Shown: positions 33,713 through 44,580, numbered from the stretch's first letter. The stretch: 64,000 nucleotides of DNA from JBDTVS01 sp040007095 (GCA_040007095.1 JBDTVS010000070.1:1-64000), one strand, 5' to 3'. Made by a program: numbers and translations. Notes: generated by a model from the letters alone, not told the origin.

Positions 33713-33897
33713 CGCTCCCTCCGGACTCGCACGCTCACCTTCTCGATTATCGTTCGTCGCAGTCGCCGGCTGGCTGATGAAAAGACTGTGACACCCTCGC
33801 AACAAAGCGTAAGGAGACGGGTGCCGGGGCGTAGGCTTAAGTACGGAATTGGAGGCGGGCGTGTGGATCGGCCGCACGTAACCGACGCCTGGACACG

Positions 33898-35469
33898 ATG
33901 CGGTGGCATAAGAGTCTGTACTGGCGTATCGCAATCGGCTTCGTGCTGTTCCTGGCCGCGATGCTCGTCGTACAGGCGATGCTGTTCGTGTTGGTCGTGG
34001 CGCGATCCGGCCGTACGGTTCCGGGACAGTCACCCGGGCGTTTCTCGGAGACCGTGGCGCTCGACCTCGGCGACGCGCTGGGCCGCGAGCCGGATCTCGA
34101 TATCGCTCGCTACGTCCGTGAGCAGTATGCGCAGGTCTCGCATCCCTTTTTCGTCATGCTGGCCGACGGCCAGTTGATCACGAGCGGCAGCGACACGTTC
34201 CCGGAGTCGCTGCAGCGGATGGCGCGCGCGCGTCTGCAACGCCGTTTCGACCGTCCCGACGGCCCGCGCCCGGAAGCAGGCGAACGTGGCGAGCGACCCC
34301 GCGAAGGGCCACCGTTCGGACGTGGATTCCGCGGAGACGGGCTCGAGCGCGAGGGGCCGCCGTTTGGACGCCGACCTCGCGGCGAGGGCGCGGATCGCGC
34401 CGGCTTCCCGTTCGTACGTCCCACGCCGATCGTCGTCGCGGGACGTCTTGCCGGAGTGGTGGTCGTGCCGCCCGATGCGCCGTTCGCGGTGGTCCTCGGC
34501 CGTTTTGCGCCGATGCTCGGCGCGGTCGCCGCCGGCGTCCTGATCGTCGGAACGATCGCGGCGTCCGGGCTGATCTTCGGACCGGCGCGGCGGCGATTGC
34601 GGCAGCTCGAGGGCGCCGCCCGCAGCTTCGGCGCCGGGGATCTCTCGGCGCGTGCGCCGGCCCGGGGTGGCGACGAGATCGCCGCGGTCGCTTCGGCATT
34701 CAACACGATGGCCGACGATTTGACGGCCCGCGCCGAAGCGCTGGCGGCGTCGGACAGAGCCCGGCGGCAACTGCTGGCGGATGTCTCGCACGAGCTCACG
34801 ACCCCGGTCACCGCCATGCGCGGCTATCTGGAAACGCTGACGATGCCCGAGCTGTCGCTCGACGCGGCGACCAAGGAACGCTATCTGCAAATCATCGCCG
34901 ACGAAACGGCCCGCTTGGAGCGAATCATCGGCGACCTGCTCGACCTGGCGCGGCTCGAAGGCGGCGGCGGCGCATTGTCCGTCGCCGAGGTGCCGGTGTC
35001 AGACCTCTTCGATCGCGTGTCCGCACGCCATGAACGCGCGTGCGAGCGGCAGCACGTGACGCTCTCCCGGACGATCGAGCCTGGAGCCGAGGTCGTGGCG
35101 GGCGATCGTGATCGGCTGGAGCAGGCGCTGCAGAATCTGGCCGGTAACGCTCTCCGCTATGCGCCGGCCGGCTCGACGATCCATCTCGCCGCCAGGCCCG
35201 CTCGCGGCCGCGTGACGATCGCGGTGGCCGACGAAGGTCCGGGGATTGCGGAGGAACACCTCGCGCACATTTTCGATCGGTTCTACAAGGCCGAATCGTC
35301 ACGCACGGTCAACCGACCGGGCGACCCGAACGACGGGGCGACCTACAACGGCAGCGGACTCGGACTGTCAATCGTGAAAGCGATTGTCGAACGGCACGGC
35401 GGGCACATCTCCGTCGACAGCAAGCCGGGACGGACGGTGTTCACGATCACGCTTGGCGTCCCCACCTGA
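33898..35469 (+). CDS. Sensor histidine kinase with Pro/Arg/Gly-rich periplasmic insert
   Basis: A 523-residue kinase: transmembrane helix 1 (about 10-36), a periplasmic domain, helix 2 (about 206-228), HAMP (R-R-R-L-R-Q-L-E-G-A-A-R-S-F-G-A-G-D-L), HisKA with phospho-acceptor His298 in D-V-S-H-E-L-T-T-P, and a HATPase domain with N-A-L-R-Y-A, D-E-G-P-G-I and G-S-G-L-G-L-S. The periplasmic part ends in a disordered repeat rich in Glu-Gly-Pro-Pro-Phe-Gly-Arg. No response regulator is within the window on either side. The divergent neighbour is a secreted Gly/Arg-rich protein. Confidence 0.9.
   Translation: MRWHKSLYWRIAIGFVLFLAAMLVVQAMLFVLVVARSGRTVPGQSPGRFSETVALDLGDALGREPDLDIARYVREQYAQVSHPFFVMLADGQLITSGSDTFPESLQRMARARLQRRFDRPDGPRPEAGERGERPREGPPFGRGFRGDGLEREGPPFGRRPRGEGADRAGFPFVRPTPIVVAGRLAGVVVVPPDAPFAVVLGRFAPMLGAVAAGVLIVGTIAASGLIFGPARRRLRQLEGAARSFGAGDLSARAPARGGDEIAAVASAFNTMADDLTARAEALAASDRARRQLLADVSHELTTPVTAMRGYLETLTMPELSLDAATKERYLQIIADETARLERIIGDLLDLARLEGGGGALSVAEVPVSDLFDRVSARHERACERQHVTLSRTIEPGAEVVAGDRDRLEQALQNLAGNALRYAPAGSTIHLAARPARGRVTIAVADEGPGIAEEHLAHIFDRFYKAESSRTVNRPGDPNDGATYNGSGLGLSIVKAIVERHGGHISVDSKPGRTVFTITLGVPT
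34303..34398 (+). repeat. 48-bp tandem repeat inside the kinase gene
   Basis: Two 48-bp units (34303-34350 and 34351-34398) encode 16-residue repeats, each opening with E-G-P-P-F-G-R and ending with an acidic-Arg pair. A third, degenerate unit (A-G-F-P-F-V-R-P) starts at 34399. The reading frame is kept, so copy number could vary without breaking the gene. Confidence 0.7.
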
Positions 35470-35478
35470 CCGTGGTCT

Positions 35479-35661
35479 TCAGTGGCCCAGCGCTTTGGCC
35501 TTGAGTGTGACCTGCGCCGGGTCGTTGCGGCTGGCGTTCGACACCTCGTCGAGAATCCGCGCACGGAGCCAGTCCACCGGCCTGGGCTGACGGGCGGTAA
35601 AAGCCTGCCACTCCGATTCGCTGAGGCTAATCGAGATCACGCGATCGCGTTCGATGTTCAT
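35479..35661 (-). CDS. 60-residue hypothetical protein
   Basis: A small frame starting with ATG at 35661 after AGGGGTGG at 5-6 bases. The product has a beta segment (D-R-V-I-S-I-S-L-S-E-S-E-W) followed by helices (D-W-L-R-A-R-I-L-D-E-V), like a ribbon-helix-helix-type or toxin-antitoxin-associated small protein, but I cannot assign a family. No toxin gene adjoins it. It is convergent with the sensor kinase, 9 bp after that gene's stop. Confidence 0.55.
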   Translation of the reverse strand: MNIERDRVISISLSESEWQAFTARQPRPVDWLRARILDEVSNASRNDPAQVTLKAKALGH

Positions 35662-35744
35662 GATGGCCACCCCTGAAGAAGTCCGGCTATTTTACCTTGC
35701 GGCGGGGCCGGCGACGCTCGAGCCGGTTGCAAATTTCATCGAGC

Positions 35745-36653
35745 TCATGAGTGCCGCGTCAGACGCAGGCGACCGCGCACTTCCTCGAACGCCTTGAGGA
35801 GCTCGACGATCATCCGTGGGGTCCGATTCGCTCGCGCGTAGACCCAGCCGGTGTCGCGGTACAGCTCGGAGCCTTCGATCGGCGTGCAGAACAACTGACG
35901 CGCATGGACCTCGCGCGCGATGGCCTGGTAGGGCACGATACTGATGCCAAGGCCGGTTCTCACCATGGCCTTGATGATCTCGACATTCTCGGTGTCCATC
36001 ACGACATTGGGCTCGATGTTCTGGCTGGCAAAGAAGTGATCGATGACGCGCCGGGTCGCCGATCCCGCTTCGAACATCACGAGCGGCTCTTCGGCGAGGT
36101 CCTGCGGCGTGACCTTCTTGCGCCGGGCCAGGGGATGCGTCGGGGTGGTCATCAGCAGCAGCTCTTCGCGGAGCGCCGGCACCGTCACGAGATCCGACTG
36201 ATCGACCGGCAGCGTCAGCAGGCCGGCGTCGATTCGGCCCGCGCGGATCTCTACGACCGATCGATCGGCGATCGCCACCGTCAGTCGTAGCTCGAGGTGC
36301 GGGTGCACCCGACGCAGGTGCTTCAGCAACGCCGGAAAGACATAGAGGCAGACGGTCATCCCCCCCGACAGGCGAAGCGTGCCCCGTAGCTCGCCGGTAC
36401 GATCGGTAATCGCCCCGACCGTGTCCCGAACATCCTGAAACACGCGTTGCCCCAACTGGACGAGACTCTCGGCCGCGTGGGTCATCCGGACCCGGCGTCC
36501 CACCCGCAGGAACAATGGCTCGCCCAGCTCGTCTTCGAGCAGGAGAATCTGACGGCTGATCGCCGATTGGGACACGTGCAGTTTCCGGCCGCACGCCGTG
36601 AACGACCCGGTCTCGGCAATCGTCTGCAGAATTTGAAGCTGGCGCAGGTCCAT
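35745..36653 (-). CDS. LysR-family transcriptional regulator
   Basis: A 302-residue regulator: winged helix-turn-helix at residues 3-62 (L-R-Q-L-Q-I-L-Q-T-I-A-E-T-G-S-F-T-A-C-G-R-K-L-H-V-S-Q-S-A-I-S), then the periplasmic-binding-protein-like effector domain. LysR proteins usually control a divergent gene. Here the divergent gene is the DUF4337 membrane protein, with only 29 bp between the start codons. The effector is unknown. No ribosome site is visible, and the mRNA may be nearly leaderless. Confidence 0.9.
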   Translation of the reverse strand: MDLRQLQILQTIAETGSFTACGRKLHVSQSAISRQILLLEDELGEPLFLRVGRRVRMTHAAESLVQLGQRVFQDVRDTVGAITDRTGELRGTLRLSGGMTVCLYVFPALLKHLRRVHPHLELRLTVAIADRSVVEIRAGRIDAGLLTLPVDQSDLVTVPALREELLLMTTPTHPLARRKKVTPQDLAEEPLVMFEAGSATRRVIDHFFASQNIEPNVVMDTENVEIIKAMVRTGLGISIVPYQAIAREVHARQLFCTPIEGSELYRDTGWVYARANRTPRMIVELLKAFEEVRGRLRLTRHS

Positions 36654-36666
36654 CGAACGATTTTGC

Positions 36667-36673
36667 TATTCTA
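36667..36673. promoter_or_regulatory. Overlapping divergent -10-like boxes
   Basis: TATTCT (36667-36672, plus strand) and TAGAAT (36673-36668, minus strand) overlap in the 29-bp space between the lysR-type and DUF4337 starts. Transcription from either would begin within about 10 bases of the ATG. Assignment is by position and similarity to TATAAT only. Confidence 0.3.
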
Positions 36674-36682
36674 TCCGTCACC

Positions 36683-37201
36683 ATGGAAGTCCAAGAGCTG
36701 TCCGAGGCAACCGAGCACGCGTACGGCCAGACTGGACGCACGGTTGGCTTGACGATGGCGGTGGTGGCGGCGCTGCTGGCGAGCGTGACGCTGATGGGTC
36801 ACCGGCTCCACACGGAAGAGACGGTGCAGCAGACCAAGGCGGCCGACGGCTGGGCGTTCTTCCAGGCCAAGAACAACCGCTCCCATATGTACGCGGCCGA
36901 TGCGAAGCTGGCGGAGCTGATAGGACCCCAGGGCGCAAGTGTCGCCAAGGAGTGGCGCCTGAAGGCCGAAGAAGAAAAGCGGGAGGCGGACGGCGTCCGT
37001 GTGGAAAACGAAAAACTGGACGAGGACACCCACGCCATCGCCCGTCGCGCCACATTCTTCGACGCCTCTGAGATTTGCCTGGAGATCGCCATCGTGCTCT
37101 GCTCGATTGCGCTGCTGACGGGAAGTCAGATCTTCTGGAAGATCTCCTTCGCCGGAACCGCCATCGGCATGGTGGTTGCCGTCATCGGATTCCTGCGCTG
37201 A
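36683..37201 (+). CDS. DUF4337 membrane protein
   Basis: A 172-residue protein with one helix near residues 20-38, a long charged coiled-coil section (about 40-120, R-L-K-A-E-E-E-K-R-E-A-D-G) and two closely spaced helices at the C-terminus (about 130-170). The domain order and length fit DUF4337, whose function is unknown. It has no ribosome site and is divergent from the LysR-type regulator, which probably controls it. Confidence 0.75.
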   Translation: MEVQELSEATEHAYGQTGRTVGLTMAVVAALLASVTLMGHRLHTEETVQQTKAADGWAFFQAKNNRSHMYAADAKLAELIGPQGASVAKEWRLKAEEEKREADGVRVENEKLDEDTHAIARRATFFDASEICLEIAIVLCSIALLTGSQIFWKISFAGTAIGMVVAVIGFLR

Positions 37202-37203
37202 GG

Positions 37204-37290
37204 GCCCCCTCACCCCCTCACCCCCTCACTCCATCACCTCATCTCCCCTGGCCCAGCCACCCATTCCTTCACCCCGTCTCACCTGATCGA
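37204..37290. repeat. Degenerate C-rich tract (CACCCCCT-type)
   Basis: After the DUF4337 stop come three near-perfect copies of CACCCCCT, then a pyrimidine-rich stretch with CACCTCATC, CAGCCACCC and CACCCCGTC. It is G-rich on the minus strand. It encodes nothing recognisable. Confidence 0.5.
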
Positions 37291-37318
37291 GAGAGCTTCG
37301 CGCATCGGCGCCAGGAAA

Positions 37319-37350
37319 CTTCTCGGTCATCTCGGTGACCTCGGTGGTTG
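37319..37350. repeat. Dispersed repeat, CTCGGT class, one arm
   Basis: TTCTCGGTCATCTCGGTGACCTCGGTGGTT shows three 9-10 base periods ending in GGTGGTT, matching one arm of the CACCGAG-class repeats elsewhere. The second arm is not evident. Confidence 0.55.
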
Positions 37351-37434
37351 ACGTTGAACTGAGACACGACTGAGCTTCGAGAGCGTGGCGGCACGCGGCA
37401 ACAGATAAGATATGGTCGCCAGAGGTACAGCGAT

Positions 37435-38730
37435 ATGCGGACACGAGCCCTGTTCAAGAGCCTTTACGTCCAGGTCCTCCTCGGCATCGCCGCGGGCGTG
37501 CTGCTCGGCTTCATTGCGCCTGAGAAGGGGGCGGCCATGCGGCCGCTGGGCGACGGGTTCATCAAGCTCGTGAAGATGCTGATCGCCCCGATCGTCTTTT
37601 CGACGGTGGTGGTAGGCATCGCGCACATGGGTGCGATGAAGGAAGTCGGGCGCATCGGGTTGCGGGCGATTCTCTATTTCGAGGTCATGTCGACGCTCGC
37701 CCTCGTCATCGGCATGGTCGTCGTCAATGTCCTGCAGCCCGGACGCGGCATCACGCTCGATCCGGCGACGCTCGACATGAAGACGGTCGCCAGCTATGCA
37801 TCCGCGTCAAAGGGCCTGACGACCGTCGATTTCATTCTCAACATCATCCCCAACACTGTGGTCGACGCCTTCGCGCGCGGCGAAATTCTCCAGGTCCTGC
37901 TCTTCTCCGTGCTCTTCGGGCTGGCCGCGCTGTCGCTCGGAAAAAGCGTCGCGCCGCTGGTCGCCGTCCTGGACCAGGCCGGTCGTGCGCTGTTCGGCAT
38001 CGTCGGCATCGTGATGCGCCTTGCGCCAATCGGCGCCTTCGGCGCGATGGCCTTCACGGTGGGGCGTTACGGCGTGGGCACCCTGGTCTCGCTCGGTCAG
38101 CTGATGCTCGCGATGTACCTGACCTGCCTGTTTTTCGTGTTTGTGGTGCTCGGCGGCATTGCGCGCGCCACCGGCTTCAGCCTGATCAGATTCCTGAAGT
38201 ACATCAGCGAAGAGATCCTGATCGTGCTCGGCACCTCCTCGTCGGAGTCGGCGTTGCCGAAGATCATGCAGAAGCTCGAGCGCATCGGCTGCCCCAAGCC
38301 GATCGTGGGGCTGGTCGTGCCGACGGGCTATTCGTTCAATCTGGATGGCACATCCATCTACATGACGATGGCGGCGCTGTTCGTCGCTCAGGCGAGCGGC
38401 GTGCAATTGTCGCTGGGCGAACAGTTGTCGTTGCTCGCGGTCCTGATGCTGACCTCGAAGGGCGCGGCGGCAGTGACCGGTGCCGGGTTCGTGACCCTCG
38501 CCGCCACGCTGTCGGCGTTTCCCAACATTCCCGTCGCGGGACTGGCGCTGCTGCTCGGCGTGGACCGGTTCATGTCCGAAGCACGCTCGATCACGAACCT
38601 GATCGGCAACGCGGTGGCCACGATGGTCATCGCGCGCTGGGATGGCTCGCTCGACCTGGTGCGGGTCAGGCGCGTACTCGCACACGGCGTACCCGAGTTG
38701 CACGACGAGCGGCTCGACACCGTGGCGTAA
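37435..38730 (+). CDS. Dicarboxylate/amino acid:cation symporter (DctA/GltP family)
   Basis: A 431-residue membrane protein of the DAACS family: eight helices plus two re-entrant loops. Diagnostic parts are L-G-T-S-S-S-E-S-A-L-P (serine-rich loop HP1), G-Y-S-F-N-L-D-G-T-S-I-Y (helix 7) and A-A-A-V-T-G-A-G-F-V-T-L-A (HP2), with G-V-D-R-F-M-S-E-A-R-S-I-T-N-L-I-G-N in helix 8. The Arg in the last motif favours C4-dicarboxylates or acidic amino acids as substrate. It imports with H+ or Na+. It is a single gene with its own promoter. Confidence 0.92.
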   Translation: MRTRALFKSLYVQVLLGIAAGVLLGFIAPEKGAAMRPLGDGFIKLVKMLIAPIVFSTVVVGIAHMGAMKEVGRIGLRAILYFEVMSTLALVIGMVVVNVLQPGRGITLDPATLDMKTVASYASASKGLTTVDFILNIIPNTVVDAFARGEILQVLLFSVLFGLAALSLGKSVAPLVAVLDQAGRALFGIVGIVMRLAPIGAFGAMAFTVGRYGVGTLVSLGQLMLAMYLTCLFFVFVVLGGIARATGFSLIRFLKYISEEILIVLGTSSSESALPKIMQKLERIGCPKPIVGLVVPTGYSFNLDGTSIYMTMAALFVAQASGVQLSLGEQLSLLAVLMLTSKGAAAVTGAGFVTLAATLSAFPNIPVAGLALLLGVDRFMSEARSITNLIGNAVATMVIARWDGSLDLVRVRRVLAHGVPELHDERLDTVA

Positions 38731-38786
38731 GGACCCGTAGATGAATCCTCGAGACCAGATTAGGCTCTCTAGCCGGACGTGCCACG

Positions 38787-40262
38787 TTACGCTGAACGAG
38801 CGGGTTCTACAGCGGATGTCGTGTTTGACGGGGCCAGGGCGAGGTGCACGACGGCCGACGCGCCGAACCCCACGAACCAGGCGTAGTCGTACAGCGGCTT
38901 GAGCGCCGGCACCACGAGGCCGATCCACGCGCATGCGCAGCCGATCGCCGTCGCGGCCAGGGCGCGCCAGTTCCAGCCGCGATACACGCCGTTCGCCAGG
39001 TACAGATCCTCCAGACTCAGCTCGCGCTGCCGCGCAATCCAATAGTCCACGATCAGCACACCGGCAATCGACCCCAGCCCACCTGAATAGCCCAGCAGCC
39101 AGGTGTAGATGTAGCCCGATGCGTCCGCGAGCAACCGCCAGGGTTGAATGGCAATGCCCAGAAGGCCGGTGATCAGGCCGCCGGTCTTGAAGCTGACATA
39201 CCTCGGGAACGCGTTCGCAAAGTCGTTCGCCGGTGAGACCACGTTCGCGGCGATATTCACCGCGAGCGTGGCCACGACGACGGTGAACATCGAGACCGCC
39301 ACGACGACCGGCGAGGTGAAGCGACCCACGAGTTGCACCGGATCCCAAATCGATTCGCCGTAGATAATCGCCGTCGCGCTCGTGATCATCACGCCCATCG
39401 CCGCAAACAGCGACATCGTCGTCGGCAGCGCGACGACCTGCCCGATCATCTGCTCGCGTTGGCTGCGGCCGAACCGGGTGAAGTCTGGCATGTTGAGCGA
39501 AAGCGTGGCCCAGTACCCGATCATCGCGGTCAGCGACGGCACGAACACCGGGAGGAATTCGCCGAGGGTGTGGAACTTGCCAGGCTGCGCAAGCAGCGGC
39601 CCGAAGCCATTCGCTTTCGAGACGGCCCACCACAACAGCGCGCCGGTCATGACGAGCACAAACGGCGCAGCCCAATTCTCCACCGCGCGCAGCAGGTCCA
39701 TGCCGCGATAAATAACGAAGACGTTCAATCCCCAGAACAAGAGGAACGACACCCACTCGGTCGTCGTGTGACCCGCGAATCCCGACCCGAGCAGGGTCGG
39801 CCAACCCGGCACGATGATCTTGAACATCGTCTGCAGCGCTTCCCCGCCGATCCAGGCTTGAATGCCAAACCAGCCGCAGGCGACGAGCGCGCGCATCAGC
39901 GCGGGCACGTTGGACCCGAGCGTGCCGTATGCGGCGCGCGCAAACACCGGGAACGGGATGCCGTACTTCGTGCCCGGGTGTGAGTTCAACAGGATCGGAA
40001 TGAGGACGATGGTGTTGCCGAGGAGGATGGTGACGAGCGCTTGAGACCAGTTCATGCCCGCGGTCATCAACCCCGACGCGAGCATGTAAGTGGGGATGCA
40101 GTGCGCCATACTGACCCACAACGCGGCGTAGTTGTAGGTCGTCCAGGTGCGTTCGGAGAGCGGCACCGGTGCGAGGTCGCGGTTGTAGAGCGCGCTGGCC
40201 TCGATCCTGGCCGTGTCGACTAACTCAACGCGCCCATCTGCCAGTCGGCGCTCGTTGGCCAT
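38787..40262 (-). CDS. NCS1-family nucleobase:cation symporter
   Basis: A 491-residue, 12-helix transporter. The family signature around A-L-Y-N-R-D-L-A-P-V-P-L-S-E-R-T-W, then F-P-V-F-A-R-A-A-Y-G-T-L-G-S-N-V-P, G-W-F-G-I-Q-A-W-I-G-G-E-A and N-M-P-D-F-T-R-F identify NCS1 (Mhp1/PucI/CodB-type). Substrates of the family include hydantoins, allantoin, cytosine and uracil. No purine or hydantoin genes adjoin it. The ATG at 40262 is preferred to a TTG at 40274. TATAAT at 40282-40277 (minus strand) makes a short leader likely. Confidence 0.9.
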   Translation of the reverse strand: MANERRLADGRVELVDTARIEASALYNRDLAPVPLSERTWTTYNYAALWVSMAHCIPTYMLASGLMTAGMNWSQALVTILLGNTIVLIPILLNSHPGTKYGIPFPVFARAAYGTLGSNVPALMRALVACGWFGIQAWIGGEALQTMFKIIVPGWPTLLGSGFAGHTTTEWVSFLLFWGLNVFVIYRGMDLLRAVENWAAPFVLVMTGALLWWAVSKANGFGPLLAQPGKFHTLGEFLPVFVPSLTAMIGYWATLSLNMPDFTRFGRSQREQMIGQVVALPTTMSLFAAMGVMITSATAIIYGESIWDPVQLVGRFTSPVVVAVSMFTVVVATLAVNIAANVVSPANDFANAFPRYVSFKTGGLITGLLGIAIQPWRLLADASGYIYTWLLGYSGGLGSIAGVLIVDYWIARQRELSLEDLYLANGVYRGWNWRALAATAIGCACAWIGLVVPALKPLYDYAWFVGFGASAVVHLALAPSNTTSAVEPARSA

Positions 40263-40276
40263 GATGATGTCCAAGA

Positions 40277-40282
40277 ATTATA
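40277..40282 (-). promoter_or_regulatory. Candidate -10 box of the NCS1 transporter gene
   Basis: A perfect TATAAT reads on the minus strand, 15 bases before the ATG. A convincing -35 was not seen at the usual distance. If used, the leader is only about 8 bases. Confidence 0.4.
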
Positions 40283-40451
40283 CGCGCGGCTCACTTACCG
40301 AATGGATCGACCAAGCTGAACGAGCGCTGGCCGGACTACACTAGGCTGAGGATTTCACCTCCGGGAACGGCTTTGTGAGCTTTGTGCCCTTGGTGATTCG
40401 CTACAACGCTTTGGAGATTGCTCTATGTTCTGGGAGGCGCGACGATCAATG

Positions 40452-41336
40452 AATGCGCGCAGGCTCGGTGGCAATTCTCTTCGGCTGATCCTCGTTATAG
40501 CGGCCGCGCTACTGGCGGCGGCGGGCAGCGCGGCCGAACGGCACGCCATGCGAGGCATGGTGATCAGCGTGGATCCGTCCGGCAAGCGCTTCGAGGTCTC
40601 TCACGACAGCGTGGCCGGTGTCATGGCCGCCATGACGATGTCGTTCGACGTCCGGGACGCGAGCGAACTGAAGGGTCTCGCGCCGGGCACGATGGTGGAG
40701 TTTACGCTGCTGCTGGATGGGCAGGCCGCTCGCGCGGAGCAGGTTCGGATTCGTCCCTACGAGAGCGTCGAGCAGGACCCGCTGGCGGCCCGGCGGTTGA
40801 AGCTGCTGAAGAACCTGATCGGATCACCGGCAAAGACCCTGGCCGTCGGCGAACCGGTTCCGGACTTCACGTTGACCGATCAGGCGCGCCATCCGGTTTC
40901 GCTGTCGCAGTTGCGCGGCGCGGTGGTCGCCGTCAATTTCATTTACACGAGTTGCGCCCTGCCCCAGTTCTGTTTTCGCACCGCCAGTCAGTTCGGGGCG
41001 CTTCAGAAGCGATTCAAAGACCAACTCGGAAAGGACGTGGTCTTTCTCACGGTGACATTCGACCCGGTCCGCGATCAGCCCGAGAAGCTGGCGGAGTATG
41101 CCAGCCAATGGAAGCCGGACCCCACTGCGTGGCACTTCCTCACCGGCGCCGCGGCGGATATCCAACGGGTCTGCGGTCTCTTCGGCCTGGACTTCTTTCC
41201 AGACGAAGGCCTGATCAACCACTCCTCACGCACCGCCATCATCGACCGGCGCGGGCGTCTCGTGGCCAACATCGAAGGCAATCAGTTCACCATCGCCCAG
41301 CTTGGCGATCTCCTGGACGCGGCACGGCGGCGGTAG
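40452..41336 (+). CDS. SCO1/SenC-type copper chaperone with N-terminal CusF-like domain
   Basis: A 294-residue exported protein in two parts. After the signal peptide (residues 8-25), residues about 26-105 resemble a CusF-like copper-binding domain (G-M-V-I-S-V-D-P, V-M-A-A-M-T-M-S-F-D-V). Residues 125-290 are a thioredoxin-fold SCO domain with copper-binding C-A-L-P-Q-F-C and the distal D-P-V-R-D. SCO proteins deliver copper to cytochrome oxidase CuA or reduce disulfides. The ATG at 40452 follows GGGAGG; an upstream in-frame ATG at 40425 has no such site. No oxidase genes adjoin it. Confidence 0.88.
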   Translation, partial: NARRLGGNSLRLILVIAAALLAAAGSAAERHAMRGMVISVDPSGKRFEVSHDSVAGVMAAMTMSFDVRDASELKGLAPGTMVEFTLLLDGQAARAEQVRIRPYESVEQDPLAARRLKLLKNLIGSPAKTLAVGEPVPDFTLTDQARHPVSLSQLRGAVVAVNFIYTSCALPQFCFRTASQFGALQKRFKDQLGKDVVFLTVTFDPVRDQPEKLAEYASQWKPDPTAWHFLTGAAADIQRVCGLFGLDFFPDEGLINHSSRTAIIDRRGRLVANIEGNQFTIAQLGDLLDAARRR

Positions 41337-41348
41337 CGGGTCAGGCTC

Positions 41349-41423
41349 AACCACCGAGGTCACCGAGATCACCGAGAAGAATCCTGATGTTCTACTTCGG
41401 TGCACTCGGCTGTGCTCGGTGGT
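41349..41423. repeat. Dispersed inverted repeat, CACCGAG class
   Basis: The left arm AACCACCGAGGTCACCGAGATCACCGAG (three periods) is answered by CTTCGGTGCACTCGGCTGTGCTCGGTGGT, with about 20 bases between. It is the clearest example of the family in the window. Confidence 0.8.
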
Positions 41424-41495
41424 GAAACGACAACCTGATATACGACTCCCCGAAGTGCGAAGTGAGAAGCGCCGAAGAATGCGATACGCTTTCTT

Positions 41496-41810
41496 GTGGC
41501 TGACCGGCAGGATCAGACGGAAGGAGCCGTCAAGGAACGGACGGACGTCAAGAAGCAGGATCCGACCCTCTACAAGGTGGTCCTGCTCAACGACGACTAC
41601 ACGCCGATGGATTTTGTCGTGCACGTGCTCGAGTCGTTGTTCCAGAAATCACCGGCCGAATCGTTTCGGATCATGATGCAGGTGCATGTGAACGGTCGCG
41701 GAATCGCGGGGATTTATCCCTGGGAGGTCGCCGAAACGAAGGCCGACAAGGTGGCGTCCCTCGCCAACGAGGCAGGTCATCCGTTAAGGGCCACGATCGA
41801 GGAGGCTTGA
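41496..41810 (+). CDS. clpS: ATP-dependent Clp protease adaptor ClpS
   Basis: A 104-residue adaptor with the N-degron pocket signature L-L-N-D-D-Y-T-P-M-D-F-V-V (residues about 30-42), followed by V-H-V-N-G-R-G-I-A-G-I-Y and E-T-K-A-D-K-V. ClpS binds substrates with destabilising N-termini and hands them to ClpA-ClpP. The frame opens with GTG at 41496 and lacks a clear ribosome site. The clpA gene follows 77 bp downstream in the same direction, the usual arrangement. Confidence 0.94.
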   Translation: MADRQDQTEGAVKERTDVKKQDPTLYKVVLLNDDYTPMDFVVHVLESLFQKSPAESFRIMMQVHVNGRGIAGIYPWEVAETKADKVASLANEAGHPLRATIEEA

Positions 41811-41887
41811 CGGGCTATTGAAGTAACCTTGATCAGACACGAAGCGCGGGCAGACCTCGGTCGCGCAATTAAGCAGGCAGGCCACTA

Positions 41888-44230
<2,343 letters not shown>

Positions 44231-44277
44231 GCGGCCGGACAGTGCCGGGCATGGGCGATCCGAAGCCTGAACGGGGC

Positions 44278-44307
44278 GAAGCCTGAAGTGTCACGGCTTC
44301 AGGCTTC
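44278..44307. terminator. Bidirectional hairpin after clpA
   Basis: GAAGCCTGAAG (44278-44288) is the exact complement of CTTCAGGCTTC (44297-44307), an 11-bp stem with an 8-base loop. A partial extra copy of CGAAGCCTGAA lies just upstream. It sits between convergent genes, so it can stop transcripts from both sides, although no long T-tract follows. Confidence 0.65.
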
Positions 44308-44322
44308 TGGCCTCAGACAGCG

Positions 44323-44580
44323 TCAGGCGTCAGTCTTGACGTCGTCCTTGCTCTTCAGCTGCGCGTCGTGTTCGACCATGAACGCGCGGATCTCATCGGC
44401 CATCGCGAGCAGTTTGGTCCACTGCTCCTTGTAGAGCGTCACCGGGAAGCGCCCGAGACCATAGACCGAGACGCCGCCCTTTTCGCTGACCTTGAGACCG
44501 GTGCTGCGTGCACGGCTCTTAAGGCGCTCGTTTTCGGCCTTCAGCCGCTCGAGCTCGGCCTTCAGATCTTCGTCAGACAT
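44323..44580 (-). CDS. Conserved-looking 85-residue coiled-coil protein
   Basis: Residues 1-25 form a charged coiled coil (L-K-A-E-L-E-R-L-K-A-E-N-E-R-L-K). Then comes a compact segment K-G-G-V-S-V-Y-G-L-G-R-F-P-V-T-L-Y-K-E-Q-W-T-K-L-L and a charged end. I recall similar small proteins annotated only as hypothetical. The ATG at 44580 directly follows the TAA of an 18-codon lysine-rich frame, so the two are probably translated together. Confidence 0.75.
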   Translation of the reverse strand: MSDEDLKAELERLKAENERLKSRARSTGLKVSEKGGVSVYGLGRFPVTLYKEQWTKLLAMADEIRAFMVEHDAQLKSKDDVKTDA

